From Armatimonadota bacterium (lineage in GTDB: Bacteria; Armatimonadota; Armatimonadia; Armatimonadales; Armatimonadaceae): a DNA stretch of 7,809 nt. Positions 1-6,202 of this stretch are shown piece by piece. The stretch covers positions 1 through 7,809 of the forward strand of contig JACMIU010000320.1 of NCBI GenBank assembly GCA_014380985.1, written 5' to 3'. Position 1 is the first letter of the stretch; every line of letters starts with the position of its first letter. A model generated the notes under the pieces. That model was given only the letters and a program-made list of their open reading frames with translations, searched no databases and was not told the origin of the DNA. The position numbers and the translations under genes are program-made.

Positions 1-24
1 GTACGGGCGCAAGCACGCGGCACG

Positions 25-228
25 ATGACGGTTTTCGATACCACGCTACCAGCGGAGCGTATTACCGTTTTGGGCGTCCTTAATCCCGATAGCGAGTTAC
101 ACATCGTTATTAAAACTACCCCTCATAGTAACTTTATGATATTTGTCTTCGCGAGCGGGTACGATGTTGAGCAAGCCCGTAGTCTTATTGCTACATGGTA
201 TAAAGAGCGTAAGTCCGGGAACTTATGA
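25..228 (+). CDS. Small hypothetical protein, possibly 5'-truncated by the window edge
   Basis: I do not recognise this 67-residue protein. It reads as three beta-strand-like segments (about residues 11-18, 24-31 and 37-43) followed by a charged amphipathic helix (about 47-63, YDVEQARSLIATWYKERK). This vaguely recalls the C-terminal half of a PH-like fold, which is only an inference. No clear ribosome binding site precedes the ATG, and the frame stays open for eight more codons to the window edge, so this may be the tail of a longer gene. Its stop overlaps the next start as ATGA, which suggests translational coupling to the downstream membrane protein. A hand count gives 92 G or C in 204 bases (45%), clearly lower than the neighbouring genes. 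Confidence 0.5.
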   Translation: MTVFDTTLPAERITVLGVLNPDSELHIVIKTTPHSNFMIFVFASGYDVEQARSLIATWYKERKSGNL

Positions 229-710
229 CCAACAACCGTGCCACGGCGAAAATACGCTTTTCCAAACTCTGCGCCGGGGGAACCGACAGAGGCGAAATCG
301 TGCTGGACAAAAACGGCACGGTGCGCCTTCATACGGGGGACGATTTGCGGAACAAACTTCTGCGAACCGCCGACCGCGTAGACCGCGCCACGCTGATGTA
401 CGGCGCGACGGCGTTCATGGGGTGCGCGGCAATTGGCGCGATGCTAATCACGCGGCGTAAAACGGTTTGGGGCTATCTGTTCCTGCTACTCGCAGGGATG
501 GTCGCCTTTGCCGGGTCAGGCATCCGGCGCGTGGCGAAAACCGCCCCGCGCCTGTTCGATACCGCGTTCCCTCAAGCCGACGTTTCCGCCGACCTGTCGC
601 CCGAAGGCGGCTTGACCGTCACGCTCGGCACTACCACGCTCCAATTTGCGCCGGGCGAGTTTGACCCCGCCGAAGCAAGCGAGTTTATCGCCACCTTACG
701 CGCCGGGTAG
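225..710 (+). CDS. Hypothetical two-helix membrane protein
   Basis: This 161-residue protein of unknown family has an N-terminal soluble part (1-55) with beta-like segments. A hydrophobic hairpin follows, at about residues 57-75 and 82-100, separated by a short basic turn (TRRK) that would favour a cytoplasmic loop. The soluble C-terminal part (101-161) is also beta-rich (DVSADLSPEGGLTVTLG). There is no cleavable signal peptide. The start is set by the ATGA overlap with the preceding small gene. Only a weak GGGA at 217-220, four bases from the ATG, could act as a ribosome binding site, so translational coupling is likely. Its last 15 bases overlap the end of the convergent SPFH gene. The layout, beta-rich part then TM hairpin then beta-rich part, is that of a membrane-anchored accessory protein, but I assign no function. 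Confidence 0.75.
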   Translation: MTNNRATAKIRFSKLCAGGTDRGEIVLDKNGTVRLHTGDDLRNKLLRTADRVDRATLMYGATAFMGCAAIGAMLITRRKTVWGYLFLLLAGMVAFAGSGIRRVAKTAPRLFDTAFPQADVSADLSPEGGLTVTLGTTTLQFAPGEFDPAEASEFIATLRAG

Positions 711-1799
711 CGGCGGCGGAACCGACGCGAACGCACTGCCGAGTTCGGCGACCTGCCCCGCCGGTGTCCACGCCGCCATGCCGTTTTTCCAAACCAGCGT
801 TTCGCGCCCGATGTCGCCGCTCGCGGTGCGGGCGGCAACCGTCGCGGCGTCAAAGGGACCCTCCTGCTTGCCCCCGATAGCCGCGTACCAAACGGCGGCG
901 TTAGGGAGCGGAGGAGGAGCGGGCGCGGCATTCGCGTCCGGTTGCGTTTGATTCAGGTTCGCGGCGACGCGGTTGCCGAGTGCCATTCCCATTGCTAAAT
1001 CCAGAGCCGGGTTGCCGCCACCGGGGTTGTTCGCCGACGCTTCAATCGCGTTCGCCGCCTGAAACTGCGTGTACCGGTTCATGTCGCCGAGGATTCCCAT
1101 TTGCGTTCGGCGGTCAAGCGCGGCTTCGACTTCGGGCGGCATCCCGATATTCTCGATATTGAGTTGCATCACCTCTAAGCCGAAATCGGCGAAGTTCGGT
1201 TGCAAGGCGGTTCGCATGGCGTCGCCGATGTCGGTGTATTTCGCGGCGAAATCGTAGACAGAGATTCCCGACTTGCCGAGCCATGTCACGAACTGCGACA
1301 CCACGAACGCCCGTAGCGACTCGCTGACTTCATCGGTCTCGAAACGTCCATCGGTCGAAACCAATTCGCGCAAAAGCGTCGCCGGGTGCGCGACGCGCAT
1401 ATTGTACGTGCCGTAAGCGCGAAGGCGAACGGGTCCGATTTCCGGGTCACGGAGCGTTATCGGATTCGACGTTCCCCACTTCAGGTTGGTAAACTGCTTG
1501 GTGGAGAAAAAGTACACCTCGGCTTTGAACGGCGAGTTAAAGCCGTATTTCCAGCCCTGAAGCGTCGAGAGAAGCGGCAGGTTTTGCGTCGAAAGCGTGT
1601 ACGTTCCCGGCGGAAACTCGTCGGCGATTTGCCCCTCCGACACGAAAACCGCTTCCTGACCGGGGCGCACAATCAGTTTCGCGCCGTTCTTGATTTCGTT
1701 GTTATGCCGCTCGAAGCGATACGCAATCGTGTCGTTCGACGAGTCGAGCCATTCGATGATGTCAATAAACTGCCCCTTCAAGGCGTCAAAAAATCCCAT
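696..1799 (-). CDS. SPFH-domain protein of the YdjI/virion-core-like family with C-terminal GYF_2 domain
   Basis: The 367-residue product opens with MGFFDALKGQFIDIIEWLD, the hallmark start of YdjI-like SPFH proteins (COG4260). The SPFH/band-7 core runs from about 27 to 240, including VRPGQEAVFVSEGQI and the late AALDRRTQMGI segment. A flexible Asn/Ala/Pro linker (250-300) leads to a GYF_2 (DUF4339) domain at about 302-352, marked by WYAAIGGKQEGPF and VWKNGMAAW. The linker and the extreme C-terminus each carry PPPLP (295-299 and 361-365). SPFH proteins form membrane-associated oligomeric scaffolds. YdjI-like members lack a transmembrane helix, and many end in a zinc ribbon, replaced here by GYF_2. 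An AAAGGAAG ribosome binding site lies 6 bases before the ATG. The gene follows the alpha/beta hydrolase on the same strand after 67 bp and may be cotranscribed with it. Its cellular role is not shown by the sequence. Confidence 0.9.
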   Translation of the reverse strand: MGFFDALKGQFIDIIEWLDSSNDTIAYRFERHNNEIKNGAKLIVRPGQEAVFVSEGQIADEFPPGTYTLSTQNLPLLSTLQGWKYGFNSPFKAEVYFFSTKQFTNLKWGTSNPITLRDPEIGPVRLRAYGTYNMRVAHPATLLRELVSTDGRFETDEVSESLRAFVVSQFVTWLGKSGISVYDFAAKYTDIGDAMRTALQPNFADFGLEVMQLNIENIGMPPEVEAALDRRTQMGILGDMNRYTQFQAANAIEASANNPGGGNPALDLAMGMALGNRVAANLNQTQPDANAAPAPPPLPNAAVWYAAIGGKQEGPFDAATVAARTASGDIGRETLVWKNGMAAWTPAGQVAELGSAFASVPPPLPGA

Positions 1800-1807
1800 G
1801 TTTTGCT

Positions 1808-1815
1808 TCCTTTCG
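1808..1815 (-). promoter_or_regulatory. Strong ribosome binding site of the SPFH gene
   Basis: Read on the minus strand, the bases just before the SPFH start contain an AAGGA core ending about eight bases from the ATG. This is a near-ideal Shine-Dalgarno placement and fixes that start. Confidence 0.65.
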
Positions 1816-1845
1816 CGTTCACGCTTTCCTATCTTTTGGACACGA

Positions 1846-1863
1846 CAACCGGTGGAGCGGTTG
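1846..1863. repeat. Small inverted repeat between hydrolase and SPFH genes
   Basis: CAACCG and CGGTTG form a perfect 6-bp inverted repeat around a 6-base loop, three bases past the hydrolase stop. No T-tract follows in the direction of transcription, so it is not an intrinsic terminator. It could be a weak 3' stabilising hairpin or chance. Confidence 0.3.
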
Positions 1864-1866
1864 CAT

Positions 1867-2550
1867 TCACCGCGCCGTTTTCGTTTCTACCCATGTCGCC
1901 ACGGTTGCCGCGACTTCCGCGCCGCGTTTGCCGAGCAGTGGCCCGACGTGGCTCATGCCTGCGTACTCGAACACATCGGCGGTTGCCCACGCCGCGACGT
2001 TGCGTGACGTTTCCGGCGATATGTCCGTGTCCTTGCCACCAATCACTACCAGCACCGGGCAAGTCGGTTTGCGGACGGCAACGCGGGCGTACAGTTCGTT
2101 CATCACCGCGCCCGACTCGTCACGCCAACCGCGCCACGCTTTTTGTATCGCCTTTTCGTCCGCGTCGGGCATCGCGGCGCGGGTTTCGGCTATCGGGCCG
2201 TTCGCCCATTTCACGACGGCAGGAAACGTTTCGGTCGGCGTTCGCGCCGACTTCACGCCCGCCGGGGGGACGCTGTTGACCAGCACAATCGCCGACGCTC
2301 GCACCGTTTCGGCAACCTTCAGCGCGATAATGCCGCCCATGCTCGCGCCGACCAGTACCACGGGTTCCTTATTCGGAAGCCAACTTTTCGCCTGTGCCAC
2401 GTAATCGGCGAGCGTAGTTTTCGCCAGTCCGTCCGGTGCGGGAAGCAGGTCTTTAGCGATTACGCCCATGCCCCGGCGTTCCAAAACGGGCTTCCACGAG
2501 TGATATTCCCACCCGCCGCCACCGGCTCCGTGAATCAATATTGCTTTCAA
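1867..2550 (-). CDS. Alpha/beta hydrolase, small esterase-like
   Basis: The product is a single-domain alpha/beta hydrolase of 227 residues from the chosen start. Visible elements are the oxyanion-hole HG in MKAILIHGAGGGGW (H7-G8), the nucleophile elbow GASMGG with Ser70, the acid after strand 6 in VVIGGKDTDIS (Asp174 or Asp176), and the catalytic His201 in GMSHVGPLLG. There is no signal peptide or membrane segment, so it is cytoplasmic; the substrate cannot be read from sequence. I chose the TTG at 2548-2550 because GGAGAG (2557-2562) lies six bases upstream and the protein then begins exactly at the first beta strand, as is usual for this family. The ATG at 2625 would add 25 basic residues without a ribosome binding site. 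The gene is divergent from ppk1 and precedes the SPFH gene by 67 bp. Confidence 0.88.
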   Translation of the reverse strand: MKAILIHGAGGGGWEYHSWKPVLERRGMGVIAKDLLPAPDGLAKTTLADYVAQAKSWLPNKEPVVLVGASMGGIIALKVAETVRASAIVLVNSVPPAGVKSARTPTETFPAVVKWANGPIAETRAAMPDADEKAIQKAWRGWRDESGAVMNELYARVAVRKPTCPVLVVIGGKDTDISPETSRNVAAWATADVFEYAGMSHVGPLLGKRGAEVAATVATWVETKTAR

Positions 2551-2556
2551 AAATCG

Positions 2557-2562
2557 CTCTCC
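2557..2562 (-). promoter_or_regulatory. Ribosome binding site deciding the hydrolase TTG start
   Basis: GGAGAG on the minus strand, six bases before the TTG at 2550, is the only good Shine-Dalgarno match near either candidate start. It supports the shorter protein. Confidence 0.6.
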
Positions 2563-2609
2563 GCGTTTTAGGTTCGCCCTGTAGCCTTTGGAAACCTGCT
2601 TTTGCCCAA

Positions 2610-2636
2610 TTTTTAACGACGACATTTTTGAAACAA
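2610..2636 (-). promoter_or_regulatory. Candidate promoter for the hydrolase gene
   Basis: On the minus strand TTGTTT (2631-2636) and TAAAAA (2610-2615) are separated by 15 bases, a weak sigma70-like arrangement. If used, transcription would begin inside the longer reading frame and exclude its ATG at 2625, in agreement with the TTG start. The match is poor and the call is tentative. Confidence 0.3.
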
Positions 2637-2666
2637 CGGCAGTGATATAATCCCTTTTTGAAACAA
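2625..2666 (+). repeat. 12-bp direct repeat in the divergent hydrolase/ppk1 control region
   Basis: TTTTTGAAACAA occurs exactly at 2625-2636 and again at 2655-2666, a 30-bp period or about three helical turns, so the copies face the same side of DNA. They flank the TATAAT box of the ppk1 promoter. The first copy also covers the weak -35 element of the hydrolase. They could be operator half-sites for one regulator of both genes or a chance duplication. Confidence 0.55.
2646..2651 (+). promoter_or_regulatory. Candidate -10 box of ppk1
   Basis: A perfect TATAAT, preceded by TGA, predicts a transcription start near 2658. No convincing -35 is seen at 16-18 bp. The predicted mRNA leader would be about 12 bases to the ATG at 2670 or 24 to the ATG at 2682. 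Confidence 0.5.
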
Positions 2667-2669
2667 TAT

Positions 2670-4835
2670 ATGACTACTGACATGATCACCACCGGCGGAA
2701 CCGCCAACACAGACGCAACAAGTCACTTTTCTATCGCCGACCACAATCTGTATATCAACCGCGAACTGTCGTGGCTCGCCTTCAACAAGCGCGTTTTAGA
2801 GGAAGCGCAGGACGACCGCCATCCCTTGCTGGAGCGCATCAAGTTTCTCGCCATTTTCGGCTCGAACTTGGACGAGTTTTACATGATTCGCATTTCCGGG
2901 CTTCAGGCACAGCGCACGGCGCGAATGTCGGATGTCGCGCTGGACGGCTTGACGCCGAGCGAAGCGTTGGAGCAGATTGGCGTCACCGTGCGCGAGCTAC
3001 TTTCCGATGCCGAAGATTGTCGGCGGCATCTGACCACGCTTCTGCGCCGCGAGCGAATCGAAGTGTGCCATTTCTCCGATCTGTCGCCCGACGAACAGGC
3101 ATACCTTGCCACGTACTTCCAAGACGAGATTTTTCCGATATTGACGCCGCTTGCCGTGGACACCGGGCATCCCTTTCCGCACATCTCGAACCTATCGCTG
3201 AATCTTGCGCTGGTAGTGCGCGATCCCGGTTTCGGCGAACGCTTCGCCCGCGTCAAACTTCCGGCGACCCTGCCGCGCTTCGTGCCGCTTCCCGCTCACC
3301 TTGCCGCGCAAGGGGAAGGCAACACGGATAACCTTCATGCCACCGTGCGCTTCGTCTATATCGAGGATGTGGTTGCCTACTTCGCGGCGTCCTTATTTAG
3401 CGGCTTGCAGTTAGTTGCCGCCTATCCGTTTCGCGTCACGCGCAACGCCGACTTCGATATTCAGGAGGACGAAGCCGGGGACTTGCTACGCACGATTGAA
3501 GAAGGGGTACGCGAACGGCATTTCGGGTTTGTCACGCGCCTCGAAATCACGCCGGGAATGCCGGGGCGCATCCGCGATTCGGTTATCGAGGGTTTGGAGA
3601 TGGACACGCGCAATGCCCTTGTCCTGCCGATTGAGGCGATGGCACTGTCCGACCTGATGGAATTAAGCCGTGTGGATCGCCCCGACCTGAAGTTTCTCCC
3701 GCACGTGCCGCGTATCCCGCCCGCCCTGCGTTCCGGCGAGGAGATATTCTCGCTTATCGGGCGGCAGGATGTGCTTTTGCACCATCCTTACGAGTCGTTC
3801 GCGCCGGTCACGTCCCTGATTGAAGCGGCATCCCGCGACCCGCACGTCCGCGCCATCAAGCAAACGCTGTACCGACTCGGACCGAACTCGCCGCTGACGC
3901 CCGCGCTGATTGAAGCCCGCGACGGCGATACGCAGGTCGCCGTGCTGGTCGAACTCAAAGCGCGGTTCGACGAGGAAAACAATATCACGTGGGCGCGGCA
4001 ACTCGAAGCGGCGGGCGTTCACGTGGTTTACGGGTTAATGGGCTTGAAAACGCACTGCAAGGTGCTTCTGATTGTTCGCAAGGAGCCGGGCGGCGCGATT
4101 CGCCGCTACTGCCACTTCGGAACCGGCAACTACAACGCGCTGACGGCGCGATTCTACACCGACTTCGGCTTGCTCACGTCCGACCCCCAACTTGCCGCCG
4201 ACGCGACCGACCTGTTTAACTACCTGACCGGTTACTCGCGGCAGAAAGTGTTTCGCAAGATTTTGGTCGCGCCGGTCAACCTGCGCGAACGCTTAACCGC
4301 GATGATTGAGCGTGAGATTCGCAACGCGGGAGAGGGCAAACTGGCGCGATTGTTTTTCCAGATGAACTCGCTCGCTGACCCGCAGATGGTGGAACTCCTG
4401 TACCGGGCATCGCAAGCCGGAGTGCGCGTGGATTTACTGGTGCGCGGCGTCTGCTGTTTGCGTCCCGGCGTTCCCGGCGTGTCGGAAAACGTGACCGTGA
4501 CCAGCCTTGTGGGGCGTTTCTTGGAGCATTCGCGCTGTTATTATTTCGAGAACGCGGGCGACCCTTTGCTGTACATGGGTTCCGCCGACCTGATGACGCG
4601 CAATTTAGACCGCCGTGTCGAAGTCGTCTTCCCAGTCGAGAAGCCCGACCTGCGCGATTATGTCAAGTACGTGATGGAAACCATGCTCGCGGATAATACG
4701 CAGGCGCGGCGGTTGCAGTCCAGCGGATTATGGGAAAGAGTTCGCCCCGACGGACGCAAGAAGCGTGTGGATGCACAGGCGATTCTGTTGCGGGGCGAGC
4801 GGGAGCCGGGGATGCGCTCCTCCAAAAAAAGATAG
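2670..4835 (+). CDS. ppk1: Polyphosphate kinase 1
   Basis: PPK1 reversibly transfers the gamma-phosphate of ATP to inorganic polyphosphate through a phosphohistidine. The 721-residue length is normal and the reading frame is intact. The N-terminal domain opens with NLYINRELSWLAFNKRVLEEA (from residue 26) and FLAIFGSNLDEFYMIR (59-74). The head region contains ILTPLAVDTGHPFPH (157-171). The catalytic half has VRAIKQTLYR (Arg402), VELKARFDEENNI (Arg432), KTHCKV (His462) and LEHSRCYYFENAG (His620). The spacings match E. coli Arg375, Arg405, autophosphorylated His435 and His592. HFGTGNYN and YMGSADLMTRNLDRRVEVVFP are also typical. The start is uncertain: a TTG at 2658 and an ATG at 2682 are in frame, and none has a Shine-Dalgarno sequence. 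No ppx, pstS or phoU gene adjoins it, so phosphate regulation is not evident from context. Confidence 0.97.
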   Translation: MTTDMITTGGTANTDATSHFSIADHNLYINRELSWLAFNKRVLEEAQDDRHPLLERIKFLAIFGSNLDEFYMIRISGLQAQRTARMSDVALDGLTPSEALEQIGVTVRELLSDAEDCRRHLTTLLRRERIEVCHFSDLSPDEQAYLATYFQDEIFPILTPLAVDTGHPFPHISNLSLNLALVVRDPGFGERFARVKLPATLPRFVPLPAHLAAQGEGNTDNLHATVRFVYIEDVVAYFAASLFSGLQLVAAYPFRVTRNADFDIQEDEAGDLLRTIEEGVRERHFGFVTRLEITPGMPGRIRDSVIEGLEMDTRNALVLPIEAMALSDLMELSRVDRPDLKFLPHVPRIPPALRSGEEIFSLIGRQDVLLHHPYESFAPVTSLIEAASRDPHVRAIKQTLYRLGPNSPLTPALIEARDGDTQVAVLVELKARFDEENNITWARQLEAAGVHVVYGLMGLKTHCKVLLIVRKEPGGAIRRYCHFGTGNYNALTARFYTDFGLLTSDPQLAADATDLFNYLTGYSRQKVFRKILVAPVNLRERLTAMIEREIRNAGEGKLARLFFQMNSLADPQMVELLYRASQAGVRVDLLVRGVCCLRPGVPGVSENVTVTSLVGRFLEHSRCYYFENAGDPLLYMGSADLMTRNLDRRVEVVFPVEKPDLRDYVKYVMETMLADNTQARRLQSSGLWERVRPDGRKKRVDAQAILLRGEREPGMRSSKKR

Positions 4836-4851
4836 ATGCTTGCAGAGCGAC

Positions 4852-4880
4852 TTGCAAAGCCAATCGCCGCGTGTTAAAAT
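4852..4880 (+). promoter_or_regulatory. Promoter of the tRNA-Ser gene
   Basis: TTGCAA (4852-4857) and TAAAAT (4875-4880) are separated by exactly 17 bases, a good sigma70-type promoter. It predicts a start near 4887, leaving a 5' leader of about 16 bases for RNase P to remove before the tRNA begins at 4903. It lies in the 67-bp gap after ppk1. Confidence 0.65.
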
Positions 4881-4902
4881 GCGTCGTATCACGAAAGCGA
4901 TT

Positions 4903-4991
4903 GGAGTGGTGGCTGAGTGGTCGAAAGCGACGGTTTGCTAAACCGTTGTAGGCCTTAAAATCTACCTCGGGTTCGAATCCCGACCACTCCG
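4903..4991 (+). tRNA. tRNA-Ser(GCU)
   Basis: This is a complete class II tRNA that decodes AGC and AGU serine codons. The acceptor stem is GGAGTGG (4903-4909) with CCACTCC (4984-4990), with discriminator G at 4991. The D stem is GCT/AGC. The anticodon stem ACGGT/ACCGT (4930-4934, 4942-4946) closes the loop TTGCTAA, with anticodon GCT at 4937-4939. The long variable arm, stem GTAG/CTAC (4948-4951, 4962-4965), is the serine identity element. The T arm TCGGG-TTCGAAT-CCCGA spans 4967-4983. All stems pair perfectly. The 3' CCA is not encoded, so CCA-adding enzyme is required. It has its own promoter and is followed by a U-tailed hairpin. Confidence 0.97.
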
Positions 4992-5000
4992 TTTGTTGGT

Positions 5001-5051
5001 ACGCGCCGCGTTTTCCCGTTTCATCCCGCGAAAACCGGCGCGTGTTTGTTT
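5001..5051 (+). terminator. Hairpin with U-rich tail between tRNA-Ser and the lytic transglycosylase
   Basis: ACGCGCCG (5001-5008), a bulged C and GTTTTC (5010-5015) pair with GAAAAC (5030-5035) and CGGCGCGT (5036-5043). This gives 14 Watson-Crick pairs with one bulge around a 14-base loop. The tail GTTTGTTTC (5044-5052) is U-rich but interrupted by G, so it is a moderate intrinsic terminator for the tRNA transcript. It ends at the ribosome binding site of the next gene, and I see no separate promoter for that gene after the tRNA. It could therefore be a leaky terminator or attenuator, or a 5' UTR structure. Confidence 0.55.
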
Positions 5052-5070
5052 CAAAAGGACACCGCCCGTT

Positions 5071-6198
5071 ATGCGCCGCGCCTCCCTGTTTGCCTTGCTT
5101 GCCGCTTTTGCCTTGACCGTACCGCTCGCGGCTTCCGCGCAAACGCGCACCGATATTTCCCCTGCCACGGTGCAGTATCTCGCCTTGCGCCGCGCATCGC
5201 CGCCGACCTCCGGGTTGACCCTCGCCGCACTCGCCGTTGACCCCAAACTGTACCGAAACCAAACGCTGGAAATCTCCGGCAAATTGATAGGAACCTGCTC
5301 CGCCGAAGACAACCTGACACGCCTGATGCTACAAACCGACACCGCCGGAACGCTGTCGCTGACCGTATCGCGCCTTCCCGAATGGGTGCGCTCCGGCGAA
5401 CGGCTCCGCGTTCTGGTAATCGTCACCGCGCCCGAAGACGGCGACGAGGACACGGTGGAAATCGGTGTGCCGGAAATGGAAGTAGTCGCGCTAACGTCGG
5501 CGTGGGATTTGTCGGCGATGGAGAAGCGCGAACGGATGAGTAAGCAAGCCCAACTCGCCTACAACAACGCGGTAAAAACGGCGAAGCGAGGCAGAAGCGG
5601 CGCGGCACGTCCTCAGCCGAAAGCACTGTCATCGCGCAGTGTTTCCGCGCCCTCGTACAGTTCTTCCACCGCGAACGCCCTATCGCAAACCGCGTCCGCC
5701 GCATTCCCCGCGTATAAAGCCTTCATCCAATCGTGCAACCGTCGCTTGACCGATGCACAGGCGAGCGACATCACATGGGCGGTGCTTCGCTACTCCGAAG
5801 CCCTCGACACCGACCCGCGCCTCGTGGTCGCGCTGATTATCGCCGAATCGGACTTCGATAACAACAGTGTTTCGCGTAGCGGGGCGCGGGGCTTGGGGCA
5901 ACTGATGCCGGGAACCGCCCGCGATATTTCCGCGAGAACCGGCTTGACAAACCCGTATGACCCGGTGCAAAACGTCGCCGGTTCGATTTGGCTTTTACGC
6001 TCGCACCTTGATAAATATAGCGGGGGCAAGGCGATGGGGGACATTTCCACCAAGCATATCGGTCTTGCCCTTGCCGCCTACAACGCGGGCCCCGGCGCGG
6101 TGAAAAAATACGGGGGCATTCCGCCGTACCGCGAAACGCAGAACTACGTGAAAAAAATCAACCGTATCTACCGCGAACTCTGCGGAATACCGGAGTGA
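5071..6198 (+). CDS. Secreted lytic transglycosylase, Slt family 1, with N-terminal OB-like domain
   Basis: The enzyme should cleave the MurNAc-GlcNAc beta-1,4 bond of peptidoglycan, leaving 1,6-anhydroMurNAc. Of its 375 residues, 1-23 form a Sec signal peptide (RR, hydrophobic core, ASA before QT). Residues 48-142 (LAALAVDPKLYRNQTLEISGKLIGTC onward, ending in EMEVVALT) look like a five-stranded OB-type domain. A basic, Ser/Ala-rich linker spans about 165-212. The catalytic SLT domain spans about 225-372, with Glu259 in ALIIAESDFD, GARGLGQLMPGTA (271-283), AYNAGPGAV (336-344) and YRETQNYV (353-360). There is no lipobox, so it is probably periplasmic and soluble. I chose the ATG at 5071 because AAGGA lies at 5055-5059 and the signal peptide starts there. 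An upstream TTG at 4993 would abut the tRNA. The gene is four bases from the next gene. Confidence 0.94.
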   Translation: MRRASLFALLAAFALTVPLAASAQTRTDISPATVQYLALRRASPPTSGLTLAALAVDPKLYRNQTLEISGKLIGTCSAEDNLTRLMLQTDTAGTLSLTVSRLPEWVRSGERLRVLVIVTAPEDGDEDTVEIGVPEMEVVALTSAWDLSAMEKRERMSKQAQLAYNNAVKTAKRGRSGAARPQPKALSSRSVSAPSYSSSTANALSQTASAAFPAYKAFIQSCNRRLTDAQASDITWAVLRYSEALDTDPRLVVALIIAESDFDNNSVSRSGARGLGQLMPGTARDISARTGLTNPYDPVQNVAGSIWLLRSHLDKYSGGKAMGDISTKHIGLALAAYNAGPGAVKKYGGIPPYRETQNYVKKINRIYRELCGIPE

Positions 6199-6202
6199 CA
6201 TC

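Noticed and set aside
1386..2279. Long plus-strand open frame antisense to the SPFH and hydrolase genes
   Set aside because: Its product is arginine-rich and low in structure, and it lies opposite two genes with clear family motifs. It is a GC-rich shadow frame.
4839..4860. Short inverted repeat TTGCA/TGCAA after ppk1 as its terminator
   Set aside because: The stem is only about five pairs, has no T-tract after it, and overlaps the tRNA promoter -35 element.
4967..4991. tRNA-Ser 3' end as an integration attachment site
   Set aside because: No second copy of the tRNA end and no integrase or mobile gene is seen in the window.
4993..5070. Longer transglycosylase start at the TTG at 4993
   Set aside because: It begins two bases past the tRNA, runs through the hairpin, lacks an RBS and puts 26 residues before a normal signal peptide. 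The ATG at 5071 has AAGGA upstream.
4663..5262. Minus-strand open frame across the end of ppk1, the tRNA and the transglycosylase start
   Set aside because: It runs antisense through a perfect tRNA gene and two well-supported proteins, and its product has no recognisable motif.
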